From Proteiniphilum sp. (lineage in GTDB: Bacteria > Bacteroidota > Bacteroidia > Bacteroidales > Dysgonomonadaceae): a stretch of DNA of 9,202 nucleotides. The notes beneath the pieces are model-generated. The model had not been told where the DNA came from. It did no database searches and worked only from the letters and a program-made list of their open reading frames with translations. Each line of letters opens with the position of its first letter. The stretch's first letter is position 1. Location: the NCBI GenBank assembly GCA_031255275.1, contig JAIRSV010000177.1, positions 1-9,202 on the forward strand. Reading direction: 5' to 3'. The position numbers and the translations under genes are program-made. Shown piece after piece: positions 1 to 7,972 of this stretch.

Positions 1-813
1 GTAATCGGTATGGAGTTTGCCAGTTTCTACAACAGTCTGGGAACCCGTGTCACTGTGGTGGAGATGCTGCCCGAAATTCTCGGAGGGCTTGATGTGGAAA
101 TATCCGCCATGCTTCGGGAGATTTATGCGAAGAAAGGCATCGAGTTTCACCTGAACGCGCGGGTAACGCAGGTGGAAGGCAACAGGGTTGTTTTCGAGAA
201 AGAGGGAAAAACGGAGACAGCGGAGGGTGAAAAGATCCTGCTGAGCGTCGGCCGTCGTCCCGTTACACAGGGATTCGGACTGGAAAGCCTAGGCGTCGAG
301 TTGGTGCGCGGCGGCATCAAGACGGATGAAAAAATGCGTACCAACATTCCCGGCGTATTCGCCGCCGGAGACGTGACCGGATTTTCGCTGCTCGCGCACA
401 CGGCAAGCCGCGAAGGTGAAGTAGTGGTCAACAACCTCACCGGCCGGAGCGACATCATGCGCTATAACGCCATTCCGGGAGTGGTGTACACCAATCCCGA
501 AGTAGCCGGCACGGGCGAAACGGAAGAATCGGCCAAAGCCAAAAATATAGCCTGTAAAGTCGTCAAGTTACCCCTGTCCCATTCCGGCCGTTTTGTGGCG
601 GAAAACGAGGGAGGAAACGGACTCTGCAAAATACTGGTCGGCGAAAGGCACGGCGAAGTAATCGGCGTACATCTGCTGGGAAATCCCGCCGGCGAGATAA
701 TCAGCGGAGCCTGTATCGCCATCGAGCAGGAAATGACCCTGAAAGAGATGCAGGAAGTAGTCTTCCCGCATCCCACCGTAAGCGAAATCATGAAAGAGAC
801 AGCCTTTTTATAA
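1..813 (+). CDS. lpdA: Dihydrolipoyl dehydrogenase (E3), C-terminal part; 5' end outside window
   Basis: This flavoprotein reoxidises the dihydrolipoyl arm of 2-oxoacid dehydrogenase complexes and passes the electrons to NAD+. The reading frame is open from base 1 (VIG, then the first ATG at 10), and the residues around that ATG (GMEFASFYNSLGT) are internal NAD-domain sequence. The ATG is therefore not the start: the FAD-binding N-terminus with its redox-active CxxxxC lies upstream of the window. About 270 residues are visible of a family that usually has about 450-470. The second FAD motif FAAGDVTG is encoded near 358-381. The dimerisation domain begins around 470 (IPGVVYTNPEVAGTGETEE). The catalytic His-Glu pair is intact in HPTVSE (His at 769-771, Glu at 784-786). 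The E1 gene follows 24 nt later, which supports an E3 dedicated to that complex. The family assignment is secure; the choice of parent complex is inferred. Confidence 0.95.
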   Translation, partial: VIGMEFASFYNSLGTRVTVVEMLPEILGGLDVEISAMLREIYAKKGIEFHLNARVTQVEGNRVVFEKEGKTETAEGEKILLSVGRRPVTQGFGLESLGVELVRGGIKTDEKMRTNIPGVFAAGDVTGFSLLAHTASREGEVVVNNLTGRSDIMRYNAIPGVVYTNPEVAGTGETEESAKAKNIACKVVKLPLSHSGRFVAENEGGNGLCKILVGERHGEVIGVHLLGNPAGEIISGACIAIEQEMTLKEMQEVVFPHPTVSEIMKETAFL

Positions 814-837
814 AGAAACAGATCAATCAACAACAAT

Positions 838-3297
838 ATGCCCAAAGTACAGAATATAGACCCGTTGCAAGTCCGCAAGTCCGGATTTGTAGAATTTCAG
901 CCCATCCCCGTCAATCAGTACACGAAAACGGTACGGGACGAAAAAGAAAATTTCACCACAGAAGAATTGAAGGCGATCTACCGCGACATGCTACTGATCC
1001 GTGAGTTCGAAACCATGCTGAACCTGATCAAGACCCAGGGTGAATACAACGGCACACCCTACAATCATCCCGGTCCCGCGCACCTCTCCATCGGACAGGA
1101 GTCGGCAGCAGTAGGCATGGCCTGGACACTGACGGTAGACGACTTTATTTTCGGAAGCCACCGCTCGCACGGCGAAATCCTTGCCAAAGGCATGTCAGCC
1201 ATCCACCGGTTAGACGACCGGCAACTCACCGACATCATGGAGAACTTCTTCGACGGCGCCATCTGCGCGATTGTGAAAAAGGATTTTGAAGGATCGGTCA
1301 AAGAACTGGCGGAAAGATTCCTTATATACGGCACGCTGGCCGAAATCTTTGCCCGCAAAACCGGATTCAACCGGGGACTGGGAGGCTCAATGCACGCCTT
1401 CTTCACCCCGTTCGGCGTCTATCCCAACAACGCCATCGTAGGCGGATCGGGCGACATCGCCGTCGGCGCGGCACTCTATAAAAAGGTGAACCGCCAACCG
1501 GGACTGGTCGTCGCAAATATCGGCGACGCCTCCATGGCCTGCGGCCCGGTATGGGAAGGAATCACCTTCGCCGCGATGGATCAGTTCAGAGAACTCTGGG
1601 AAGGAGACATGAAAGGCGGACTGCCCGTGATCATCAATATAATGAACAACCAGTACGGCATGGGCGGACAGACCTGCGGCGAGACAATGGGATACGGCAT
1701 TGCCGCCCGCATCGGCGCCGGGGTGAATCCGGAGCAGATGCACGCCGAACGGGTAGACGGCTATAACCCGCTCGCGGTGATCGACGCATACAGACGCAAA
1801 CGCAAACTGATTGAGGAGAAGAAAGGCCCCGTATTGCTGGACATACTCACCTACCGTTACAGCGGACACTCACCCTCCGACGCCTCGTCCTACCGATCCA
1901 AAGAAGAAGTGGAAGCCTGGGAATCGCAAGACTGCATCCGCAGTTACGGCAACCAGCTGCTGGACGCGGGAGTGGCAACGCAGGCCGAACTCGATTCAAT
2001 CGCCGGCAAAATACGGTCGCTGGTATACGCAATGTTCCTGAAAGCGATAGACGACGAGGTCTCCCCCAAAATGGAAAATCCCGACGTGATCGGCGACATG
2101 ATGTTCTCCGACGGATCGGTAGACAGCTTTTCCGACCGGGAACCCGAAACGCTCCTCCCCCTGGAAGAGAACCCGCGGGTGAAGAAAATCGCCAACAAAG
2201 AACGCTTTGCCTTCGACAGCGAAGGGAAACCGTTCGGCAAGATGAAACAGTTTCACCTGAGAGACGCCCTCTTCGAAGCAATCATCGACCGCTTCTACAA
2301 AGACGCCTCGCTGATCGCCTACGGCGAAGAAAACCGCGACTGGGGCGGCGCGTTTGCCGTATATGCGGGACTGACCGAAGCACTGCCCTATCACCGGCTG
2401 TTCAACTCCCCCATCTCCGAAGCCTCCATCATCGGAACCGCCATCGGTTACGCCATGTGCGGCGGACGCGTGATACCCGAAATCATGTACTGCGACTTCA
2501 TCGGCCGTTCGGGAGACGAAATCTTCAACCAGCTCCCCAAATGGCAGGCCATGAGCGGCAACGTACTGAAAATGCCGGTAGTGGTACGCGTTTCGGTAGG
2601 ATCGAAATACGGAGCACAGCACTCCCAGGACTGGACCTCGCTCGTAGCCCATATTCCGGGAATAAAAGTCTGTTTCCCGGTGACGCCCTACGACGCCAAA
2701 GGACTCATGAATACAGCCCTGCAAGGCACCGACCCGGTAATCTTCTTCGAGAGTCAGCGCATCTACGACATAGGCGAGCAGTTCCATAAGGGAGGCGTTC
2801 CCGCAGGATATTACGAAATACCGATCGGCGAACCGGACATAAAGAAAGAAGGCCGGGATATTACTTTCCTGACCGTCGGTCACACCCTCTATCCCGCGCT
2901 GAAGGCCGCAAAAGAACTCGAAGACAAATACAACCTGAGCGCCGAAGTGATAGACGCCCGTTCGCTGGTACCCTTCAACTATGAAACCGTGCTGCAATCG
3001 GTGAAGAAAACCGGAAAGATTATCGTCGCCGGCGACGCCACCGCACGCGGATCATTCCTGAACGACCTGGCAGCCAATATCAGCCAGTTAGCGTTCGACT
3101 ACCTCGACGCACCCGTATGCGTATTAGGGTCGCGCAACTGGATCACGCCGGCATACGAGCTTGAAACCTCCTTCTTTCCCCAGCCCGGCTGGTTCCTTGA
3201 CATGATCAATGAACGGATTCAGCCCCTCAGAGATTACATCCCCGGTCAGAACTTCACCGGCGCAGAGTTCATCAGAAGAGCGAAAAAAGGAGTCTGA
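838..3297 (+). CDS. Fused alpha-beta E1 component of a thiamine-diphosphate 2-oxoacid dehydrogenase complex
   Basis: This E1 would decarboxylate a 2-oxoacid on thiamine diphosphate and transfer the acyl group to the lipoyl arm of E2. Residues about 40-400 are E1-alpha: HRSHG at 108-112, the ThDP motif starting GDAS at 229 and ending NN at 270-271, and the loop YRYSGHSPSD at 339-348. After a linker (about 405-470), residues 470-819 are E1-beta: GEE at 496-498, NSPISEAS at 523-530 with the expected Glu 528, the active-site His 595 in GAQHSQDW, and a transketolase C-terminal domain from about 660. Two stretches look longer than in ordinary E1-alpha: about 50 residues after HRSHG (113-165) and about 11 residues (251-261) inside the ThDP motif. 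The start ATG lies 24 nt after lpdA behind an A-rich leader without a Shine-Dalgarno. Substrate (pyruvate, branched-chain oxoacid, acetoin or another) cannot be decided from sequence. No E2 gene follows, so it is probably upstream of the window. Confidence 0.92.
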   Translation: MPKVQNIDPLQVRKSGFVEFQPIPVNQYTKTVRDEKENFTTEELKAIYRDMLLIREFETMLNLIKTQGEYNGTPYNHPGPAHLSIGQESAAVGMAWTLTVDDFIFGSHRSHGEILAKGMSAIHRLDDRQLTDIMENFFDGAICAIVKKDFEGSVKELAERFLIYGTLAEIFARKTGFNRGLGGSMHAFFTPFGVYPNNAIVGGSGDIAVGAALYKKVNRQPGLVVANIGDASMACGPVWEGITFAAMDQFRELWEGDMKGGLPVIINIMNNQYGMGGQTCGETMGYGIAARIGAGVNPEQMHAERVDGYNPLAVIDAYRRKRKLIEEKKGPVLLDILTYRYSGHSPSDASSYRSKEEVEAWESQDCIRSYGNQLLDAGVATQAELDSIAGKIRSLVYAMFLKAIDDEVSPKMENPDVIGDMMFSDGSVDSFSDREPETLLPLEENPRVKKIANKERFAFDSEGKPFGKMKQFHLRDALFEAIIDRFYKDASLIAYGEENRDWGGAFAVYAGLTEALPYHRLFNSPISEASIIGTAIGYAMCGGRVIPEIMYCDFIGRSGDEIFNQLPKWQAMSGNVLKMPVVVRVSVGSKYGAQHSQDWTSLVAHIPGIKVCFPVTPYDAKGLMNTALQGTDPVIFFESQRIYDIGEQFHKGGVPAGYYEIPIGEPDIKKEGRDITFLTVGHTLYPALKAAKELEDKYNLSAEVIDARSLVPFNYETVLQSVKKTGKIIVAGDATARGSFLNDLAANISQLAFDYLDAPVCVLGSRNWITPAYELETSFFPQPGWFLDMINERIQPLRDYIPGQNFTGAEFIRRAKKGV
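3287..3292 (+). promoter_or_regulatory. Strong Shine-Dalgarno AAGGAG before the PHP gene
   Basis: AAGGAG lies inside the last codons of the E1 gene, 7 nt before the ATG at 3300. Consensus sites like this are uncommon in Bacteroidetes, and the other genes here start behind A-rich leaders. It fixes the start of the PHP gene and suggests efficient coupled initiation across the 2-nt gap. Confidence 0.7.
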
Positions 3298-3299
3298 TC

Positions 3300-4484
3300 A
3301 TGAAAACAAAATCACCCGGATCAATCCCCAAAGTGAATGTACACCTGCATACGCCCTATTCTTTCAGCGCGTTCGCCGGTGTGGACGACGCCCTCGACAG
3401 AGCCGTCGCCGAAGGCGTGAAAGTGGTAGGGATAAACGATTTTTATACTGCCGAAGGATATGAAGAATGGGCCGTCGGTTGCGACAGGCGCGGTCTCTAT
3501 CCGCTTTTCGGCATCGAATTTATCAGCCTGAACGAAGAAGATCGGAAGGCAGGACTGCGCGTGAACGATCCGGCCAATCCGGGGCGCACCTACCTGAGCG
3601 GAAAAGGATTATCATACCCCTTCCGGCTGGCCGAACCCTTCGCGTCGCAGTTGCGCGACGTGCGAAACGAAGCCAACAAACAGGTGGAAGCCATGTGCGG
3701 AAAGCTGAACGAATTGCTTCGCCGGAAAAACAGCGGTTTCACCCTTGATTTCAAACAGATCACAGAAGAGATGACGAAGGGACAGATTCGCGAGCGCCAT
3801 CTGGCAAAAGCCCTGCGAGCAAGCGCGTATGAAGCCTGCGACAGCGACGAACCCCGGATAAGAGCGTTATTCGAAAACCTTTTCGACGGAAAAGCGCTGA
3901 AATCGTCACCGGACGATTACGCCGGGATAGAGAACGAGATCCGCGGCAACCTGCTGAAAGCAGGCGGCGCAGCATTCGTCCCGGAAGAAGCCACCGCCTT
4001 CCTGCCGGTGGCAACCGTACGCGAAATGATCCTCGCCGCCGGAGGGATACCCACCTATCCCTTTCTGGCAGACGACGCGAACGGAAATTATACCGATTTC
4101 GAACGTGATCCGGAACGGGCTGCCGAACAGCTCGCCGAACGGGGATTCCATTCGGTCGAATTTATCACGACCCGTAACGACCTCCGACTTCTGGAAAAAT
4201 ATGCCGGTTACCTCTACGCACAAGGCTTCGCCGTGACTTTCGGCAGCGAACACAACACCCCCGCCATGGAACCGGTAGAACTGTTCGCCCGCGGCGGCGC
4301 GGCGCTGACCGGCAAACTTCAGGAGATAAATTATAAGGGAGCCTGCCTCATAGCAGCGCACCAGCACCTGGTGAAGCAGGGATTGAGCGGCTACACAGAC
4401 CGAAACGGCTCTGCCGACCGCTCCAGACGGCACGAACTGGAAGCACTGGGCGAACAGCTCATCGCGAACAAACAGAAACAATAA
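3300..4484 (+). CDS. PHP-domain metal-dependent hydrolase-like protein
   Basis: The 394-residue protein has a PHP (polymerase and histidinol phosphatase) fold signature. VNVHLHTPYSFS carries the HxH metal ligands His 15 and His 17, followed by GINDF at 44-48, a GIEF strand with candidate ligand Glu 73, TYPF at 252-255 and GSEHNTP at 315-321 (His 318). PHP proteins are phosphoesterases that use two or three metal ions, so a phosphatase or phosphodiesterase role on a sugar phosphate from this operon is plausible but inferred. The usual TDH after the second strand is NDF here, so one histidine ligand appears replaced by Phe 48. A long, mostly charged helical segment (about 110-220) separates the N-terminal and C-terminal PHP motifs. 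The gene starts 2 nt after the E1 stop and ends 2 nt before the aldolase start, so it is clearly part of the operon. It has no signal peptide or membrane segment and should be cytoplasmic. The substrate is unknown. Confidence 0.8.
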   Translation: MKTKSPGSIPKVNVHLHTPYSFSAFAGVDDALDRAVAEGVKVVGINDFYTAEGYEEWAVGCDRRGLYPLFGIEFISLNEEDRKAGLRVNDPANPGRTYLSGKGLSYPFRLAEPFASQLRDVRNEANKQVEAMCGKLNELLRRKNSGFTLDFKQITEEMTKGQIRERHLAKALRASAYEACDSDEPRIRALFENLFDGKALKSSPDDYAGIENEIRGNLLKAGGAAFVPEEATAFLPVATVREMILAAGGIPTYPFLADDANGNYTDFERDPERAAEQLAERGFHSVEFITTRNDLRLLEKYAGYLYAQGFAVTFGSEHNTPAMEPVELFARGGAALTGKLQEINYKGACLIAAHQHLVKQGLSGYTDRNGSADRSRRHELEALGEQLIANKQKQ

Positions 4485-4486
4485 AG

Positions 4487-6463
4487 ATGAAACAGGATTT
4501 TTCGTCCGGAATACAGGACTTAATTTACATATCGCAGCTCTACGGACAGGACAAACGCTTCGTGATAGCCGGCGGCGGCAACACCTCCTGCAAAAACCGG
4601 GAGAAGATTTGGGTGAAAGCCAGCGGCACAGCACTGGCCACAATAACGGAAGAAGACTTTGCCGTACTCGACAGAAGCCTGCTCGACAGAATGTCGGAAA
4701 AAGCATACAGCGCCGACCCGGCGGAACGCGAAGAACAGGTGAAAAACGATCTGGCCGAAGCAACCCTCACAAAAGGGAAACGCCCCTCGGTAGAGACCTC
4801 CATGCACAATATAATAAACTATCCCTTTGTGGTACACCTGCACCCCACGGCAGTCAACGGACTGATGTGCGCCCGAAACGCCGCATCCGAACTGAAAAGG
4901 CTTTTCGGCGAAAAAGCCCTCTACGTAGAGTACACCGATCCGGGCTACACACTCTTCAAAAAAGTATATGATAAAATAAAAGAGCACCGGACAACCTGCG
5001 GCGAAGAACCGCAAGTGATCTGGCTGCAAAACCACGGCCTATTTGTCGCAGCCCCTACCATTGAAGAGATTCAGTCAATCTATTCCGAAATCCTGCAAAA
5101 GCTGGAACAAGCCATATCCGAGCCGCTGCCCGCCGGAGAAAGAGAGACCAGCCCCTGTACGGAAGAGATTTTGCCCGCCCTCCGGATGATACTCTCCGCC
5201 GACAGCCTGAAAACGCTGAAAGTAAGAAACAACGAACTGATAAAATTCTTTTATGACAGCACCGACAATCAGAAAAGCATAGCCCGGCCGTTTACCCCCG
5301 ACGCCATAGTCTATTGCCAATCACACTATATTTTCCTGAACAGCGAAACGCCCGAAGCACTGTTGGAAGAAGCCTTGAAAACAATCCCCGCTTTTACGGA
5401 GAAGTTGGGTTATCAACCCAAAGTACTGCTGATAAAAGGAATCGGCCTGGTAGCCGTAGGAGACAGCGCCGCACAGAGCGACATAATACTCGATCTGTTT
5501 GAAGATGCCATGAAGATCGCCCTCCTCTCGCAATCATTCGGCGGCGCACACCCGATGACGCCGGAACAAGTGCATTTTATCGACAACTGGGAAGTAGAAA
5601 ACTACCGTCGCAACCTCACCGCAGTCACCACCCCGGGACGCGCAGAAAATAAAACCATCGTAATAACCGGCGCCGCCCAGGGTTTCGGCGAAGGAATCGG
5701 ACGCAACCTCCTGCGCGAAGGCGCCAATATCGTGATCGCCGACCTGAACGAAGAAGCAGGCAAAGCAACAGCCCAAACATTCAACCGCATCGCGAAAAGC
5801 AACAGCGCCCTCTTCGTGAAAACAAACGTAGCCGAACCCGCAAGCATCCGGAATCTTATACACGAAACCGTATGCCATTTCGGAGCAATCGACAGCTTTA
5901 TCAGCAACGCCGGCGTACTCCGTGCCGGCGGACTGGACGATATGACACCCGAAAATTTCGACCACGTCACCAAAATAAACTACAACGCCTATTTCTACTG
6001 CACAAAAGCCGTCGGCAAAATCATGAAACTGCAGACAAAATACGCCCCCGGAAAGTATTACGCCGATATTATCCAAATCAATTCCAAATCCGGACTGCAA
6101 GGCAGCAAAGCCAATTTCGCCTATGCCGGAGGAAAATTCGGCGGCATCGGACTCACCCAGTCCTTTGCCCTGGAACTCGCCCCATACCGAATCAAAGTCA
6201 ACGCCATATGTCCTGGGAATTTTTATGAAGGCCCCCTCTGGAGCGATCCCGAAAACGGCCTTTTCGAGCAATACCTCAAAGCAGGCAAAGTGCCGGGCGC
6301 CAAAACCATAGACGACGTAAAAGCATATTACCTCTCCAAAGTCCCAATGCGAAAAGGCTGCACACCCGAAGACGTGACAAAAGCAACACTCTACCTGATG
6401 GAACAGTGCGGCGAAACCGGACAAGCCCTGCCCGTCACCGGCGGCCAGGTAATGCTCGCGTAG
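4487..6463 (+). CDS. Bifunctional class II aldolase / short-chain dehydrogenase (RhaD-aldolase/ADH type)
   Basis: This 658-residue fusion joins a zinc aldolase to a Rossmann dehydrogenase. In the N-terminal aldolase half, AGGGNTS (28-34) is the phosphate/substrate loop, Glu 103 is the likely catalytic acid, and HLH at 117-119 with His 183 (LQNHGLFV) supply the zinc ligands. Residues about 230-380 are a connecting region. The C-terminal SDR domain begins near 388 with TGAAQGFG (394-401), has Asp 419 at the end of the second strand (suggesting NAD(H) rather than NADP(H)), NAG at 474-476, and the catalytic Ser 533, Tyr 546 and Lys 550 (YAGGK). Relatives cleave rhamnulose-1-phosphate or similar ketose-1-phosphates to DHAP and an aldehyde, and the SDR half oxidises or reduces a pathway intermediate. 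Both active sites look intact. The start lies 2 nt after the PHP gene with no clear ribosome site. No rhaA or rhaB is present, so the sugar need not be rhamnose. Confidence 0.9.
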   Translation: MKQDFSSGIQDLIYISQLYGQDKRFVIAGGGNTSCKNREKIWVKASGTALATITEEDFAVLDRSLLDRMSEKAYSADPAEREEQVKNDLAEATLTKGKRPSVETSMHNIINYPFVVHLHPTAVNGLMCARNAASELKRLFGEKALYVEYTDPGYTLFKKVYDKIKEHRTTCGEEPQVIWLQNHGLFVAAPTIEEIQSIYSEILQKLEQAISEPLPAGERETSPCTEEILPALRMILSADSLKTLKVRNNELIKFFYDSTDNQKSIARPFTPDAIVYCQSHYIFLNSETPEALLEEALKTIPAFTEKLGYQPKVLLIKGIGLVAVGDSAAQSDIILDLFEDAMKIALLSQSFGGAHPMTPEQVHFIDNWEVENYRRNLTAVTTPGRAENKTIVITGAAQGFGEGIGRNLLREGANIVIADLNEEAGKATAQTFNRIAKSNSALFVKTNVAEPASIRNLIHETVCHFGAIDSFISNAGVLRAGGLDDMTPENFDHVTKINYNAYFYCTKAVGKIMKLQTKYAPGKYYADIIQINSKSGLQGSKANFAYAGGKFGGIGLTQSFALELAPYRIKVNAICPGNFYEGPLWSDPENGLFEQYLKAGKVPGAKTIDDVKAYYLSKVPMRKGCTPEDVTKATLYLMEQCGETGQALPVTGGQVMLA

Positions 6464-6498
6464 AACAGAAATTACAACATATAATTTGAAAGAAAAAT

Positions 6499-7779
6499 AT
6501 GAAAACAAAAGCAGTAAGACTGTACGGCAAAAAAGACCTGCGTCTGGAAGAATTTCACCTCCCCCCCATCAAAGAAGATGAAATCCTGGCCAAAGTAATA
6601 ACCGATTCACTCTGCATGTCATCCTACAAAGCCACTTCGCAGGGAACAGCACACAAACGCATACCCAAAGATATAGCCGAGAATCCCATAATCATCGGCC
6701 ACGAATTCGCCGGAGAGCTGCTGGAAGTAGGTCACAAGTGGGCCCATAAATTCAAAACAGGCGACAAGTTCTCCATCCAGCCGGCGCTCTACTGCGAAAC
6801 AGGACCGGTAGGCCTCCTGAGCGCCCCCGGATACAGCTACAAATACATCGGCGGAGACGCAACCCGCGTGATTATACCCAATGAAGTGATGGAACACGAC
6901 TGCCTGCTGAAATACACCGGCGAAGGATATTATCCCGCCTCGCTCGCCGAACCACTCTCATGCGTCATCGGCGCGATGCACGCCAACTACCACACCACCC
7001 CCGGCAGCTACGTCCACAACATGGAAATCGTCGCCGGAGGCAAGATGGCCCTACTCGCCGGCGTAGGCCCCATGGGCCTGGCCGCCATCAACTACGTCCT
7101 CCGGCGCGAAGACCGGAAGCCATCACTGCTCGTGGTCACCGATGTCGACCAGACACGACTGGACAGAGCCGCCACCATCTACACCGCCGAATTTGCCGCT
7201 TCGCAGGGAATAGACCTCCGCTACCTCAACACCGGCACGATCACCGATCCGGTCGCCACGTTAAGAACCCTCACCGGCGGCACAGGTTATGACGACGTCT
7301 TCGTCTTCGCCCCCGTCAAACCGGTCATAGAGCAGGGAGACGCCATACTCTCATTCGACGGCTGTTTAAACTTCTTTGCCGGCCCCGGAGATCCGAAATT
7401 CAGCGCCACCCTCAACTTCTACAATGTCCATTACGCCTATACCCATATAGTCGGCACCAGCGGAGGGAATAACGACGACATGGTAGAAGCGTTAGACAGA
7501 ATGGCAAAAGGACTAGACCCGGCCGGACTCATCACCCACATAGGCGGTTTGAACGCAGTCCCCGAAGCCACCAACAACCTTCCCAATATCCCCGGAGGAA
7601 AAAAACTGATCTATACACATATCAATATGCCGCTCACCCCCATATCCGATTTTGAAGAGTTAGGCAAGACCAGCGAATTTTATAAGGAACTGGCCGCCAT
7701 TAGCCGTCGCCACCAGGGACTGTGGAGCATCGAAGCGGAAACGTTTCTACTGGCAAACGCCGGCCTCCCGGCAGATTAA
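6499..7779 (+). CDS. Zinc-binding medium-chain dehydrogenase, L-sorbose-1-phosphate reductase-like
   Basis: The 426-residue protein is a medium-chain alcohol dehydrogenase, most like the SorE group (L-sorbose-1-phosphate reductase), which interconverts keto-sugar phosphates and alditol phosphates. The N-terminal GroES-like domain has the catalytic-zinc candidates Cys 39 (DSLCMSS), His 68 and Glu 69 (GHEFAGE) and Glu 151 (AEPLSC). The nucleotide fold has GxGxxG at 188-193 and Asp 215 after the second strand, which predicts NAD(H). The four-cysteine structural-zinc loop of many relatives is absent: only Cys 99 lies in that region. The protein is longer than the usual 340-360 residues, as SorE-like members are. 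The gene follows the aldolase by 35 nt, behind an A-rich leader (GAAAGAAAAAT), and is the last gene before a terminator. I recognise the family from sequence pattern; the substrate is inferred. Confidence 0.85.
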   Translation: MKTKAVRLYGKKDLRLEEFHLPPIKEDEILAKVITDSLCMSSYKATSQGTAHKRIPKDIAENPIIIGHEFAGELLEVGHKWAHKFKTGDKFSIQPALYCETGPVGLLSAPGYSYKYIGGDATRVIIPNEVMEHDCLLKYTGEGYYPASLAEPLSCVIGAMHANYHTTPGSYVHNMEIVAGGKMALLAGVGPMGLAAINYVLRREDRKPSLLVVTDVDQTRLDRAATIYTAEFAASQGIDLRYLNTGTITDPVATLRTLTGGTGYDDVFVFAPVKPVIEQGDAILSFDGCLNFFAGPGDPKFSATLNFYNVHYAYTHIVGTSGGNNDDMVEALDRMAKGLDPAGLITHIGGLNAVPEATNNLPNIPGGKKLIYTHINMPLTPISDFEELGKTSEFYKELAAISRRHQGLWSIEAETFLLANAGLPAD

Positions 7780-7860
7780 CAGGATTCGGCCTCATTTTCA
7801 ATAATCCACACACCATTCACCACCGGCAAAGACAACAGTTACCCGATTTCCCGTCCGCTC

Positions 7861-7929
7861 TGTCTGAAAAGGCCGCCGGCTTTGTCTGAAAAGCCCGCCG
7901 CCTTTCACACAAAAGCCCGCCTGCTTTTT
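7861..7929. repeat. Three degenerate 22-nt tandem repeats
   Basis: A unit of the form TGTCTGAAAAG(G/C)CCGCCG(G/C)C followed by T residues recurs with an exact 22-nt period: the base before AAAAG is at 7866, 7888 and 7910. Copies 1 and 2 share TGTCTGAAAAG, while copy 3 begins differently (CACACAAAAG) and runs into the left arm of the terminator hairpin. A related but inverted-looking piece (AAAAGCAGGCCGGCTTTT) lies at 7975-7992. The units read like decayed copies of half a terminator. They fill much of the 212-nt gap between the convergent genes; the remainder (7780-7860) shows nothing recognisable. Confidence 0.7.
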
Positions 7930-7949
7930 GAAATTGCAGGCGGGCTTTT
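7911..7949. terminator. Strong bidirectional intrinsic terminator between convergent genes
   Basis: The arms AAAAGCCCGCCTGC (7911-7924) and GCAGGCGGGCTTTT (7936-7949) are perfect 14-bp complements around an 11-nt loop. The GC-rich core flanked by A and T tracts gives a terminator in both directions. It sits between the end of the plus-strand operon (7779) and the end of the minus-strand HU-related gene (7992), where a shared terminator is expected. Confidence 0.9.
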
Positions 7950-7972
7950 AAAATTCCCCCGGTATGCTTTTT

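Noticed and set aside
10..12. ATG at 10 as the start of the first gene
   Set aside because: The frame is open to base 1 and the residues around this Met match internal NAD-domain sequence of dihydrolipoyl dehydrogenases, so the gene is simply cut by the window edge.
1996..2997. Long minus-strand open frame (333 codons) opposite the E1 gene
   Set aside because: It is antisense to a well-conserved E1 protein, shows no recognisable motif and reads as a composition shadow. The same applies to 3906-4763, 4520-5035 and 5534-6508 on the minus strand.
6478..6490. Possible internal promoter TATAATTTG before the zinc dehydrogenase
   Set aside because: The spacing between TA and TTTG does not fit TAnnTTTG and there is no -33 box; the 35-nt gap is better read as an ordinary intra-operon spacer.
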